A stretch of 64,000 bases of DNA from JAOUGY01 sp963792365 (GTDB taxonomy: Bacteria; Actinomycetota; Acidimicrobiia; Spongiisociales; ZC4RG35). Position 1 is the stretch's first letter. Every line of letters begins with the position of its first letter. Position numbers and translations under genes: made by a program. The notes under the pieces were generated by a model that made no database searches, had not been told where the DNA came from, and saw only the letters and a program-made list of their open reading frames with translations. Positions 1 through 8,581 of this stretch are shown piece after piece. The stretch covers positions 930,001 through 994,000 of the forward strand of contig CAWBVW010000001.1 of NCBI GenBank assembly GCA_963792365.1, given 5' to 3'.

Positions 1-280
1 ATCGGGACGACGTCACTGCGCCACGTTCTGCTTGGCAGTTGTCGTGTTGGCCGGGCCGGCTCGTGCCGGATCGACAGCCACGCCCGAATCTCGCCACGCA
101 GAACCAGCGGCGCGTCAGCCTGGCGCCGCAGTACATCGACGTCCCCACCCGAGCCGAACTCCTGGCAGAGATCACCGGCCAACAACGAAATCGCATCTGT
201 CTCGCACGAGGAGTCCAGGACGCGGTCTACGGGGCACCAACCGACCGTCATCCCGGACAGGAATCGGCTTCCCAACACGG

Positions 281-580
281 ATGAGTCGGTCGCCAACGCT
301 CATCCAGTGCACATTCTGCAACACGAGAGAACCGCGCTCTCGCGAGGACGTCATTCCGAGGTGGGTCGGAAGACTCCTCGGTGGCGACGCGCCCTTCTAC
401 GAAGACCGCTCAACGACTGCCGGCGGCGTGTTGCACCCGATCGTCCAGTACCGACCACACCACTCGAAAACGCTGTCAGTCATGAAGCTGCGGAACGTGT
501 GTGATGAGTGCAATACCGGGTGGATGCACGATCTCGAAGAGCGTGCTCGGCCCGTCCTGGCCCCGATTCTCACTAGGAGC
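281..580 (+). pseudogene. HNH-nuclease-like N-terminal fragment
   Basis: From the ATG at 281 the frame reads like the first half of an HNH-type nuclease. It has a cysteine pair (CTFCN), then EDVIPRWVGRLL, and about 65 residues later a second pair in VCDECNTGWM followed by LEERARPVLAPIL. This CxxC...CxxCNxGWM layout is known from small actinobacterial and phage HNH-like proteins. After about position 575 the frame stays open but turns into arginine- and serine-rich sequence with no recognisable family, so the protein is probably truncated. The 280 bases upstream hold no convincing gene. One short stretch in another frame (VSLAPQYIDVPTRAELLAEI, about 120-175) looks protein-like and may be another remnant. 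Confidence 0.45.
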
Positions 581-657
581 GATGCGGTGCTGCACAGCGG
601 TGGCGTCGGTCGGCGTCAAGCTTCACTTGCGCCTCGATCATGTCCGCTGTCGGGGAT

Positions 658-688
658 GATCGGTGCCAGACGCATCCTGGCACCGATC
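658..688. repeat. Perfect 12-bp inverted repeat
   Basis: GATCGGTGCCAG at 658-669 and its exact complement at 677-688 flank a 7-base loop. It lies downstream of the nuclease fragment in sequence without a convincing gene. It could be an old terminator, although no T-tract follows on the plus strand, or a protein-binding site. Confidence 0.5.
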
Positions 689-879
689 GCCTTCACCGCC
701 CGGGACAAACGGCCCCACAGTGGCGGTCGAAGTCGTTGTGGTCGAGTGGGCGCGACTGGCGACGACCGCCATCGAGATCCTCTCTCGATGAGACGTCCAC
801 CGTCCGCATCGCAGCGACACGCGTCTTCGATCGAACCGATCGCCTCCGCATCTTGACGCTCCCGCCAACGTGCAAAGAA

Positions 880-917
880 GCGGCTCCGGAGGAGGCATTT
901 ACCTCCGGAGCCGCCTT
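880..917 (-). terminator. Rho-independent terminator of the secreted-protein gene
   Basis: A 13-bp perfect stem (880-892 with 902-914, loop 893-901) sits directly after the stop of the minus-strand gene ending at 928. Read on the minus strand the stem is followed by a short T-rich stretch (TTCTTTG). Confidence 0.8.
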
Positions 918-927
918 CGAAGGTGGA

Positions 928-1425
928 TCAGCGGTTGATGGTTCCGTTGAACACCTTGGTGAAGGTGCCTGCGTTCAAATCGACGTGGGTGGTGCCGGTT
1001 CCTGATCCGGTTGCATTCGCATACCGGCCCGATCCGCCGATCACAGTCCACGAGTCCGACCCGACGAACACGCCCGGCCCGACCTCGACCGCTTCCTGCA
1101 GGCACAAGATCGTGACCGAGTCCCCATTCCCGAAGGTGAGGGTTTCGGTAAGCGTGTCGGTGAGCCCTCCGTCGGTCACACCGGTGATCACCACATCCCC
1201 GTGGTACGTGAACGCGCCGATCCGGGTGCCCACTCCCACGCCTTCGAGTTCGAAGGTGGCTTCGCCCGTCGGCGCCACCTTCCCACCGACGGCCACCGTG
1301 ACCGACGACGGGGCAGCGGCAAACGCCGGCAGGGCCGACATGAGGGTGACCATCGCGACGACTGCTGCGACTGCAGCAAGCCGACCGCGGGCGGCGTTCC
1401 TAGAACGAATCATCGTGTATGACAT
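928..1425 (-). CDS. Secreted protein of unknown function
   Basis: A 165-residue protein with an arginine-containing N-terminus (MIRSRNAARGR), a hydrophobic core (about residues 18-35) and an ALPAFAAAP-type cleavage site, so it is very probably exported by Sec. The mature part is rich in Gly, Thr and Val and predicted all-beta. It contains GGSGRYANATGSGTGT, a phrase common in small actinobacterial secreted beta-barrel proteins of allene-oxide-cyclase/dirigent-like appearance. That resemblance is suggestive only. The ATG at 1425 was chosen because GGGAGGG lies just upstream and the signal peptide begins there; a longer open frame runs to 1509. A strong terminator follows the stop. No specific function is assigned. 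Confidence 0.75.
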   Translation of the reverse strand: MSYTMIRSRNAARGRLAAVAAVVAMVTLMSALPAFAAAPSSVTVAVGGKVAPTGEATFELEGVGVGTRIGAFTYHGDVVITGVTDGGLTDTLTETLTFGNGDSVTILCLQEAVEVGPGVFVGSDSWTVIGGSGRYANATGSGTGTTHVDLNAGTFTKVFNGTINR

Positions 1426-1499
1426 GGGGTTTGCCCTCCCGTGATTGGAGCCCTGACCTCGTGTCGGGCCGGTAGGGTGAAACGTACGAAAAGGGTTGG

Positions 1500-3071
1500 T
1501 TGGGCACATCGGGAGGTCTCCCTATTTCGACCGGTTTTCTGCGGATGGGCGAACTCATCGCGACGCTCGCGCTCGCTCAAGACAATGCCTTCGGCCAGCC
1601 CCTCGAATCACAACTGCGATCGTGCCTCTTGTCGGTCTGGATGGCGGAGGCGGCAGGATTGGACTCTGCGACTTGCGACACCGTGTACTGGGTCGCTCTG
1701 CTTCGATACATCGGTTGCACCGGACACGCGCACGAGGTGGCGACGCTGCTCGGCGACGAGATCGCCATCCGCGCTCAGACGCTCATACACGACGCCGGCA
1801 ACCCCGAGGAGGTCATGGCCGACGTGGTGGCATTCGCCACGGCCGGCAAGTCATCACCGGAGCGCGAAAAGATCGTCGCGATGATCGATGCCGGTGCCCA
1901 CGAATGGGCCGTGTACAACTTCGCCTCGGGGTGTGAAGTCGGAGACATGTTCCTCCAACGCCTCGGGTTCGGACCGGCGGTGCGCGAACCCCTCGCCCAC
2001 ACGTTCGAACGTTGGAACGGGAACGGCTTCCCCAACCATGTCGGCGGGATGGACATCCCGCTCCCGATGCGGATCGTTCATGTGTGCCACGACATGGAGG
2101 CCATCGGACGGCGCTTCTCGCCGGATCGGGCTCTCGACGCTGCCGCCGACCGTCGGGACCGCACCTATGACCCCGACCTCGCCGACCTCTTCGGCATCCA
2201 CGGACTGGACTGGTTCAAGGAACTCGACAGTGTCGATCCCTGGGAGAGCGCTCTTGCCCGTGAACCGAAGCCACATCGCACGCTCACCGGCCCCGACCTC
2301 GACTCCGCCCTCGAGACGCTGGCCGATTTCATCGACCTGAAGTCGCCGTTCATGGCCGGGCACAGCCGGCGCTGCGCCGAGGTGGCGATGCTGGCGGCCG
2401 AGAACATCGGCCTGCCGGCGCGGGAGGTCGAGGCCGTTCGGAGGGCCGCACTGATCCACGAACTCGGGACCACCGCCATTCCGAATTCGATTTTGGACAA
2501 GCCGCGTGCTCTCACCAGATCCGAGCGCGACCGGATGGAGCTTCACACGATGCTCACAGAACAGATGCTCAGCCGTTCGCCGCTGTTGGAAGATCTGAAC
2601 TCGATCGCCTCCTGTCATCACGAGCGGTGCGATGGGACGGGCTACCACAAGCGCTCGACGCGCTCGACTCAGAGCGATGGAGCGTGCATCCTGGCGGCCA
2701 CCGACGTGTTCGTGGGCATGACTACGGAGCGCGCTGATCGGCCGGCCCACGGCGAGGATCAGGCAGCAGCTGAACTCCGCCGCCTGGCATCTGCCGGATG
2801 CATCGATCGGACCAGTGCCGAAGCGGTTGTCGCAGCGGGCGTGGGTGATTCACGCCGAATCCGCCGAGAGCTCCCAGCAGGTCTCACACAACGGGAAGCG
2901 GAGGTGCTTGGGCTGGCTGCGCGGGGGTTCACCACCAAGGACATCGCCGTGCGGCTGTTCATCTCCCCGAAGACGGCCGACCACCACATCCAGCACGTCT
3001 ACACCAAGATCGGTGTGTCGACACGTGCGGCAGCAGCGTTGTGGGCCGTGGAGCATTCACTCGTCGGCTGA
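1500..3071 (+). CDS. HD-GYP-like domain protein with C-terminal LuxR HTH
   Basis: A 523-residue regulator. The N-terminal half (about 15-200) is a diverged first HD-type domain starting GELIATLALAQDNAFGQP. The middle (about 275-430) is an HD-GYP domain, and the C-terminus (about 460-520) is a LuxR/GerE helix-turn-helix (LTQREAEVLGLAARGFTTK). Intact HD-GYP domains hydrolyse cyclic di-GMP, but here the HD pair reads HE (ALIHELGT) and the GYP motif reads GYH (HHERCDGTGYH). Catalysis is therefore doubtful and the domain may act as a sensor. The TTG at 1500 has AAAAGGG five bases upstream. The ATG at 1545 matches where family homology begins and is a real alternative. Confidence 0.85.
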   Translation: MGTSGGLPISTGFLRMGELIATLALAQDNAFGQPLESQLRSCLLSVWMAEAAGLDSATCDTVYWVALLRYIGCTGHAHEVATLLGDEIAIRAQTLIHDAGNPEEVMADVVAFATAGKSSPEREKIVAMIDAGAHEWAVYNFASGCEVGDMFLQRLGFGPAVREPLAHTFERWNGNGFPNHVGGMDIPLPMRIVHVCHDMEAIGRRFSPDRALDAAADRRDRTYDPDLADLFGIHGLDWFKELDSVDPWESALAREPKPHRTLTGPDLDSALETLADFIDLKSPFMAGHSRRCAEVAMLAAENIGLPAREVEAVRRAALIHELGTTAIPNSILDKPRALTRSERDRMELHTMLTEQMLSRSPLLEDLNSIASCHHERCDGTGYHKRSTRSTQSDGACILAATDVFVGMTTERADRPAHGEDQAAAELRRLASAGCIDRTSAEAVVAAGVGDSRRIRRELPAGLTQREAEVLGLAARGFTTKDIAVRLFISPKTADHHIQHVYTKIGVSTRAAAALWAVEHSLVG

Positions 3072-3157
3072 CGCCGGAGACCAATGTCAACCGACCACAC
3101 GCCCGCCTGACGGAACGACTCCGCCGGAAGCCGCCGGAAGGCGATACAGTCGCAGCC

Positions 3158-3805
3158 GTGCCGCGCGCAACTCCAGTCCCTCGAGACAGGCCGACGCCAC
3201 CTTTGGGCCGAGCGCTGTGGCGGGCAGGGCCACCGTTGATTCGCGGCGTTGCGAAGCTGGCGTTCTCGTACCGGGTCGAGACCCTCGCACCGCTTCCCGC
3301 GCCGCCGTTCGTGGTGGCCGCCAACCACTACTCGCACTTCGACCCGCCCGTCATAGGAGCGGCGTTGAGGACCACCATCCGCTACCTGGCGCTCGACGAG
3401 TTGGCCGACGCCTCCCGGTTTCTCGCATGGGTACTGCCCACGTTCGGCACCATTCCACTGTCCCGTTCGGCGTTGCCCATCGGGACACTCCGAGTGGCGC
3501 TGGCGAGACTCTCCCGGGGAGAGGTGGTGGGCCTGTTTCCCGAGGGCACTCGCGTCGCCCGTTGGGGCGACCGCGAACCCAAACGGGGTGCCGCCTGGCT
3601 GGCGTGCAAAGCCGGGGCGCCACTCGTGCCTGTGGCCGTGATCGGCACCGACCAGGTCCTGGGCATCGACAACCGTCTGTGCCGAGGCACCATCCGGGTC
3701 GTCATCGGCCGGGCGATGGACCCGGATGGCGCCGACCCCACGAGCTTGACCGCCGACTGGTTCGACTGGGTGAATACACACCTTGGTGATCGATCCGTTA
3801 CTTGA
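3158..3805 (+). CDS. 1-acylglycerol-3-phosphate acyltransferase (PlsC family)
   Basis: A 215-residue PlsC-type acyltransferase that would move an acyl group onto lysophosphatidate or a related acceptor at the membrane. The catalytic NHxxxxD motif is present as NHYSHFD (His58, Asp62), and the substrate-binding FPEGTR motif follows about 80 residues later. The GTG at 3158 was chosen because the catalytic domain begins shortly after it; GGAAGG lies 15 bases upstream, which is far for a ribosome site. A longer frame from 3041 overlaps the upstream regulator by 31 bases and adds only low-complexity residues. Which lipid it modifies cannot be told from sequence. Confidence 0.85.
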   Translation: MPRATPVPRDRPTPPLGRALWRAGPPLIRGVAKLAFSYRVETLAPLPAPPFVVAANHYSHFDPPVIGAALRTTIRYLALDELADASRFLAWVLPTFGTIPLSRSALPIGTLRVALARLSRGEVVGLFPEGTRVARWGDREPKRGAAWLACKAGAPLVPVAVIGTDQVLGIDNRLCRGTIRVVIGRAMDPDGADPTSLTADWFDWVNTHLGDRSVT

Positions 3806-3867
3806 CTGCGATACGGTCGAGATGCGGCGGTCGCATGATCAGGGGTGTAACACCGAAAGAAGCACCC

Positions 3868-4674
3868 GTGACAGCGAGCACACACCGCAGCGTGATGATG
3901 CTCGCCGCGCTCGCGCTCGTCACCGCATGTGGTGGCAGCGAGGCGAGCGTCGAACCGACCGTGTCGTCGCCTGTCTCGTCGATGGCGACGACGCCGACCC
4001 CGACCACCTTCGGGGACTCTGTGACCCCCACGACACTCGCCACAACGACCACCGAGACTCCGACCACGTCGACCACCGACGACGAAACAACCACGACCAT
4101 CGAGCCCGGTGTGGTCGTCGACATCGGACCGGTACACGGTGATGTCCTCGGGGTCGATGTGCTCAACGTCCGTTCCGGTCCCGGAGTCGATTGCGCCATC
4201 GCCGGCAAGCTCTCGCCGATCGCCGCCAACGTCGTGGCCCTCGGCGAGACACGATCTATTCCAGGGGCCCTGTGGATCCGAGTGAGGATCGGTGCCGTGG
4301 AGGGATGGATCAACCTCCGCTATGTCGCATATCTCGGAGATACGAACGACATCACCTCCCACGTGATCGACCAACTCGGCGAGACCCCGGAGGCCGAGAC
4401 CATGGTCGACCTGGGACGGCTGGTCGCCGAAGCCATCGGTAAGGCCGGCGGCGAAAGCGATACCGACATCGAACCCGTGATGTCCGTGGCGCCTTCGGTC
4501 GGTGATCTGGGAGAGGTGACGTTCGACGTCATCGGTTTTGCCGACGACAGCGTCAGAGGATCCCGATTGCACGTGTTCGGCACACCGTCGGAGAGCGGTG
4601 AAGGTTTCGTTCTCGGGGCCGTGGAGGCAACCGCCCTGTGCGCCCGAGGGGTGAGCGACGGTTCGTGCGTTTGA
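3868..4674 (+). CDS. SH3-domain lipoprotein
   Basis: A 268-residue exported protein. The N-terminus ends in a lipobox (LVTAC, Cys21), so it is probably lipid-anchored on the outer face of the membrane. Residues about 25-85 form a Thr/Ser/Pro-rich linker. Residues about 85-160 resemble a bacterial SH3 domain (VDVLNVRSGPGVDC...WIRVRIGAVEGWI), a fold often found in proteins that touch peptidoglycan. The last 110 residues have no clear family. The GTG at 3868 has GAAAGA seven bases upstream. A precise role is not known. Confidence 0.8.
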   Translation: MTASTHRSVMMLAALALVTACGGSEASVEPTVSSPVSSMATTPTPTTFGDSVTPTTLATTTTETPTTSTTDDETTTTIEPGVVVDIGPVHGDVLGVDVLNVRSGPGVDCAIAGKLSPIAANVVALGETRSIPGALWIRVRIGAVEGWINLRYVAYLGDTNDITSHVIDQLGETPEAETMVDLGRLVAEAIGKAGGESDTDIEPVMSVAPSVGDLGEVTFDVIGFADDSVRGSRLHVFGTPSESGEGFVLGAVEATALCARGVSDGSCV

Positions 4675-4772
4675 GTTGCTCGGTCGCCGGGTGGTGATTG
4701 CGGGCGCCCAGCGCTGCGGCTTGCCCGGAACCGATCCACGCCGACCTGCTCGAGCCCCGATGGCCTTCGCCG

Positions 4773-5643
4773 GTGGACGTGACCGCATGTCTGCTGGACG
4801 GTGACCCTTCCATCCGATGGCAGGTCCTTGCCGACCTCGAGGGTGCGACGCCGGCTGCCGTGGCGTACGAGCGGACCCGGGTCGAACACGAAGGATGGGG
4901 CGCTCGACTCCTCTCACTTCAGGACCCGAACGGGCTGTAGGCGGCGGCGCTTGTTTCGCCGGCGACTTCCCGGGTGAGGAGGCAGGCCAGCCTTGGACAG
5001 CCACCATGCACACACTGCAGACGCTTCAGATCCTGGGACTGGATCCGGCGTCAGAATCTGCTCGCCGTGCCGTCGAGTTGGTGGCCGAGAACGGGCGGTG
5101 GGAACACGATGGCCAGCGTTGTTTCGACGGCGACGTGGAACCGTGCATCAACGGCCGGACGATCTAGACGGGGTCGGATTTTGGTGTCGACGTGGCACAG
5201 ATCGTGGAACGGATCCTCACGGAGCGCCTGGCCGAGGGTGGGTGGAACTGCGAGGCCGAGAACGGGTCGGTGGTGTCGTCGATCGACACCACCATCAACG
5301 TGCTCGATGGCCTGGCTGAGTTCGAGCGGGCAACCGGTGGTTCGCTCGAGGTGGTCGAAGCGCGGCGCAGTGGCGAGGAGTATCTGCTGGAACGACGGCT
5401 GTTCCGCCGCAAGACCACGGGTGAGGTGGCCGACCCGACATTCCTCGACATCGCGTTCCCCTACTACTGGCGGTACGACGTGCTGCGGGCGCTCGACTAC
5501 TTTCGGCGCACCGGGGCGCAGCGCGACTCGCGGATGGAAGAGGCTGTCGAGCTGGTTCGACCGAAACGCGGGCCCGACGGACGGTGGCTCCGAGACCGGA
5601 TACATCCCGGCAGAGCCTTCTTCGACATCGAGGGACCGAATGA
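4773..5643 (+). pseudogene. Decayed alpha/alpha-toroid (prenyltransferase/squalene-cyclase-like) gene
   Basis: This is a broken paralogue of the intact minus-strand gene at 32989-33924. Three blocks align with it in order. The first runs from the GTG at 4773 (CLLDGDPSIRWQVLADLE) to a stop at about 4938, where the intact copy reads GLWDGGACF and this copy has a one-base loss and a TAG. The second block (4941-5164) lies in the next frame and ends at a TAG (5165-5167) in place of the Glu codon in the intact INGRTIETG. The third continues in the same frame to FFDIEGPND at about 5643, where homology stops and a truncated minus-strand gene begins. The C-terminal 20 or so residues are missing. Similarity between the copies is high, so the duplication or transfer is not ancient. 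Confidence 0.85.
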
Positions 5644-5647
5644 CTCC

Positions 5648-6232
5648 TCATCGGTGATGAGGGAACCAGTACATGCTGCACAACTCCAGGTTGTCCATCG
5701 CGTCCGGCTTTCCGAGTTCCTCGAGCTCACGTTGGATCGATCCTCGCCACTCGGTGAGCTCCTCAGAAGTGTCCTGGATTCCGATCCAGCCGACGAGGTT
5801 GTACGTGGCGATCCGGTTCGCAGAACGCTTGGGATCCTTGAGGCCGCTGAAGAAGATCGGGGGGCGCGGCTTCTGCACCGGCTTGGCGCCGAACCCACAC
5901 GGATCGAAATCGGCAAAACTCGCCGTGGACTCGATCAAGTCGTTCGTCCAGATGCCCTCCGTGATCTCCGACGTCTCACGCACGTGCTTGTGGCGTTTGG
6001 GGAAGATGTGTGCGGCGCTTGCCGCTGCGCACTCCTCGGGCATCCAGCCGGATCGGACACCCACGTTGAGCCTGCCATAGGAGAGCTGGTCGACCGTGGC
6101 GAGTTCGGCTGCGAGCACCCCCCATGCCACGTCCACACCATCATCGCTTCGGCCAACGACTAGTGCCTGCTCATCGACGACGACTGGGACCGAATCGCAG
6201 CCTGGTACCACGTCGGCACCCCTCGGAGCCAA
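5648..6232 (-). pseudogene. Truncated luciferase-like (LLM class) oxidoreductase
   Basis: The frame matches the middle and C-terminal parts of F420/FMN-dependent luciferase-like monooxygenases. ELATVDQLSYGRLNVGVRSG is the classic family phrase (usually K-E-L-A-x-L-D-x-L-S-x-G-R), followed by PRPPIFFSGLKDPKR. Family members are about 280-330 residues and begin with about 90 residues of TIM barrel. Here the sequence before ELATVD is unlike the family, so the N-terminal third is lost. The gene ends against the toroid pseudogene, with the two broken genes meeting tail to tail near 5645. The ATG at 6232 is only the start of the open frame. Confidence 0.7.
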
Positions 6233-6306
6233 GGCATCTCAGCCGATGATTCACCAGACGCCTCTGCTCGTGTTCGGTCATCGAGGTCTCCTTCCCGTTT
6301 CGGAGA

Positions 6307-6348
6307 ACCCGAGATGTAAACAAGCTCCGTCAGTTCCAGATCTCGGGT
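6307..6348 (+). promoter_or_regulatory. Inverted repeat upstream of the flavoprotein gene
   Basis: ACCCGAGAT (6307-6315) pairs perfectly with 6340-6348 across a 24-base spacer, about 50 bases before the start at 6397. It may be an operator or a leader hairpin. There is no direct evidence for either. Confidence 0.3.
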
Positions 6349-6396
6349 CTCGCCCGTGCTTGATAGCGTAGGTCGGCCTGGATCAGGAGAGCTGTG

Positions 6397-7812
6397 ATGA
6401 CGGAAGACGAACGGTGGGACTCCGAGTTCGATGTAGTTGTTGCCGGCGCCGGTGGGGCCGGGTTGGCGGCCGCGATCGAAGCCGCAGAAGCCGGGGCGAG
6501 CACCGTCGTCTTTGAGAAGCAAGGGAAGATCTGGGAGTCCTCAACCGCCATCAACGTGGGCATGGTGGCTTTTGCCGGAACCGAGGTGCAAGAGCGGCTG
6601 GGCATCGAGGACTCGAGCGAGCTGCTGTACCAGGACCTGCTGGCGGTGGGAGGCGGCAAGAACATCCCCAGCCTGGTCCGTACCTACGCCGACCATCAAC
6701 TGGACACCTACCACTGGCTGACGGACATGGGGGTGCAGTGGGCGGAGGCGACCACCGCCGCCGCCGGCATGAGCCGTCCCCGCGGGCATTTCTCCGACCC
6801 ACTCGACATGGTGCGGATCCTCAAGCGCGAAGCGGAACGGCGGGGAGCCACGGTCCTCTACCACTGCGCCGTCACCGGGCTCATCACCGACGCCAGCCGG
6901 CGGGTGGTCGGCGTCGAGTTGCGGGACCGAAGGAACGAGACCCGCGTCCGGGCCCACGGCGGGGTGGTACTGGCCACCGGTGGATTCGCCCGTTCCCCCG
7001 AGCGTCTGGCCGCCATCGATCGGCGCTTCATCGGAATGGCGGCGACAACCGGAGCAGGCCACACCGGCGATGCCCTGCGCATGGCGGAGCCGCTGGGCGC
7101 CTTCTTCCGTGACATGGAGTACGTCAAGCCGAGCTACGAGCTGCACGTGACCGGGGACTCCGCCACCGAGATCTGCCTCGTCTTCTACCTGGGGGCCATC
7201 ATCGTCAACCGGGAGGGACGGCGTTTCGTAAACGAGTCCATCCCCTACAAGGACATCGGGATGGCTTCGATCGACCAGACCGACGGCGTGGGATTCATGG
7301 TCTTCGACCAGAAGATCTTCGACCGGGCGGTGGAGAACACCCGCAACGCCTCGTCCGCCATTCCCCCCGAGAACGTGGTGTCAGGACTAGACGAGTCCAG
7401 GATCCGACTGCTGGTCAAGGCGGACACCATCGAGGAACTCGCCGACCGCATGCACGTACCGCGCCAGCAACTGGTCGACACGGTGGAGCGGTACAACGGT
7501 TTCGTCGACGCCGGTGCCGACCCCGAGTTCGGTCGCAGCCACCTGTCGGCCAACATCGGCACCCCGGTGAAGATCGAGACGCCGCCCTTCTATGCGTACG
7601 AAGCCAAGAGCCACTTCCTCGCCACCTATGCCGGACTGGCGATCGACGACAGCATGCGGGTCCTGACGCCCGACGGCCACATCGAAGGGCTATACGCTGC
7701 CGGGGAGGCGATCGGCGGGTTCCACGGAGCGAGCTATCACTCCGGGGCCGCCGTGGGGCAGGCGCTCATCTTCGGACGCATCGCCGGCAGACAGGCCGCG
7801 CACGGGACGTGA
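6397..7812 (+). CDS. FAD-dependent dehydrogenase, fumarate reductase/ketosteroid dehydrogenase-like
   Basis: A 471-residue flavoprotein of the succinate dehydrogenase/fumarate reductase superfamily. An N-terminal dinucleotide-binding motif (VVVAGAGGAGLAAAIEA), an internal GGVVLATGGF motif and a C-terminal FAD motif (GLYAAGEAIGGFHG) bracket a substrate-capping domain (about 240-350). Such enzymes reduce or desaturate carbon-carbon bonds in small acids or steroids. No heme or iron-sulfur domain is attached, so the electron partner is unknown. The ATG at 6397 has CAGGAGA at good spacing; a GTG three bases earlier is less likely. It sits between damaged luciferase-like genes and a DUF1330 gene, which suggests a partly decayed catabolic cluster. 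Confidence 0.85.
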   Translation: MTEDERWDSEFDVVVAGAGGAGLAAAIEAAEAGASTVVFEKQGKIWESSTAINVGMVAFAGTEVQERLGIEDSSELLYQDLLAVGGGKNIPSLVRTYADHQLDTYHWLTDMGVQWAEATTAAAGMSRPRGHFSDPLDMVRILKREAERRGATVLYHCAVTGLITDASRRVVGVELRDRRNETRVRAHGGVVLATGGFARSPERLAAIDRRFIGMAATTGAGHTGDALRMAEPLGAFFRDMEYVKPSYELHVTGDSATEICLVFYLGAIIVNREGRRFVNESIPYKDIGMASIDQTDGVGFMVFDQKIFDRAVENTRNASSAIPPENVVSGLDESRIRLLVKADTIEELADRMHVPRQQLVDTVERYNGFVDAGADPEFGRSHLSANIGTPVKIETPPFYAYEAKSHFLATYAGLAIDDSMRVLTPDGHIEGLYAAGEAIGGFHGASYHSGAAVGQALIFGRIAGRQAAHGT

Positions 7813-7888
7813 TCGGATCCCTGCGGAGGAGCGGCGGGGCGCCCGTGCATGATCGGAGGTAGTCCGCCCTTGTGCTCGCCCCGCTCCC

Positions 7889-8182
7889 TCAGTCTCGACC
7901 TTCGACGAGAAAATTACGGGTCACCGCAGCAGCGTGGCGAAGGGGTATGAGCGCCTGATACGCATCCGACTCGTACCAATCCCGTGCATGATCGAGGCTC
8001 GGGAATTCGATGACCACGGTTCTCTGCGGAGGGGCATCGCCTTCGAGTGGTTCGATCCTGCCTCCACGAACCAGGATTCTCCCCCCGTATGCAACGAGGG
8101 TTCCAGGCACCTTCGCGGCGTATTCCCGGTATGTATCCGTGTCATGCACATCGACTTGAGCGATCATGTAGCCGTTTGCCAT
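7889..8182 (-). CDS. DUF1330 family protein
   Basis: A 97-residue single-domain protein of the DUF1330 family, dimeric alpha/beta ferredoxin-like folds of unknown role. Family signatures seen are MIAQVDVHDTDTYREYAAKV, the GGRILVRGG turn, VVIEFPSLDHARDWYES and the C-terminal R-N-F-L-V-x-G. The ATG at 8182 is preceded by GGAGGAA at ideal spacing, and the in-frame ATG at 8209 is not needed. It converges with the flavoprotein gene that ends at 7812. Confidence 0.85.
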   Translation of the reverse strand: MANGYMIAQVDVHDTDTYREYAAKVPGTLVAYGGRILVRGGRIEPLEGDAPPQRTVVIEFPSLDHARDWYESDAYQALIPLRHAAAVTRNFLVEGRD

Positions 8183-8581
8183 CGTTTCCTCCGGGTTTGT
8201 GTCCGCCATCGCGGTTCATGCTGGCGACTGGATGGCGCCATTCCCGATCGCCGTGTCCCTCGCCATACTCGAGAGACTCGCGGCCCCGCGAGGTCATCGT
8301 CGCCATCTTGAAGGCGCAGCTTAAGTGGTGCCGCGCACCACTCGAGCCCGCCGCAGGTCTCAATGACGCGTCGCTCTTCGGACTACCCGACGTGGATGTG
8401 TTGGGTCTCGACGACATCGCGGGTGGCCCGCCGCGGGTGCATACGTCGGCCAGAACTCCGCACCAGCGGCAACCGTCGGGCGGTGACATCCCTGCCCAGA
8501 GCACTGCTCACCGACGCCCCGGGACCGTGGAGAGCGACCTGTTAGCGTCGCCCGTCGAGCCTCACCCTGGGATGCGCAATC
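8183..8581. other. Intergenic region between divergent genes
   Basis: About 400 bases between the DUF1330 gene (minus) and the luciferase-like gene (plus). Both promoters must lie here. No convincing open frame, hairpin terminator or repeat was seen. Confidence 0.5.

Noticed and set aside
32..856. Single 274-residue open frame at the left end
   Set aside because: Only about 100 internal residues (from 281) look like a real family. The flanks are Arg/Ser-rich and unlike any protein, so the frame is not one gene.
3382..5013. Long minus-strand open frame of 543 residues
   Set aside because: It lies opposite the acyltransferase, the SH3 lipoprotein and the toroid pseudogene, all of which have clear motifs. 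The minus-strand protein is Arg/His-rich and unrecognisable.
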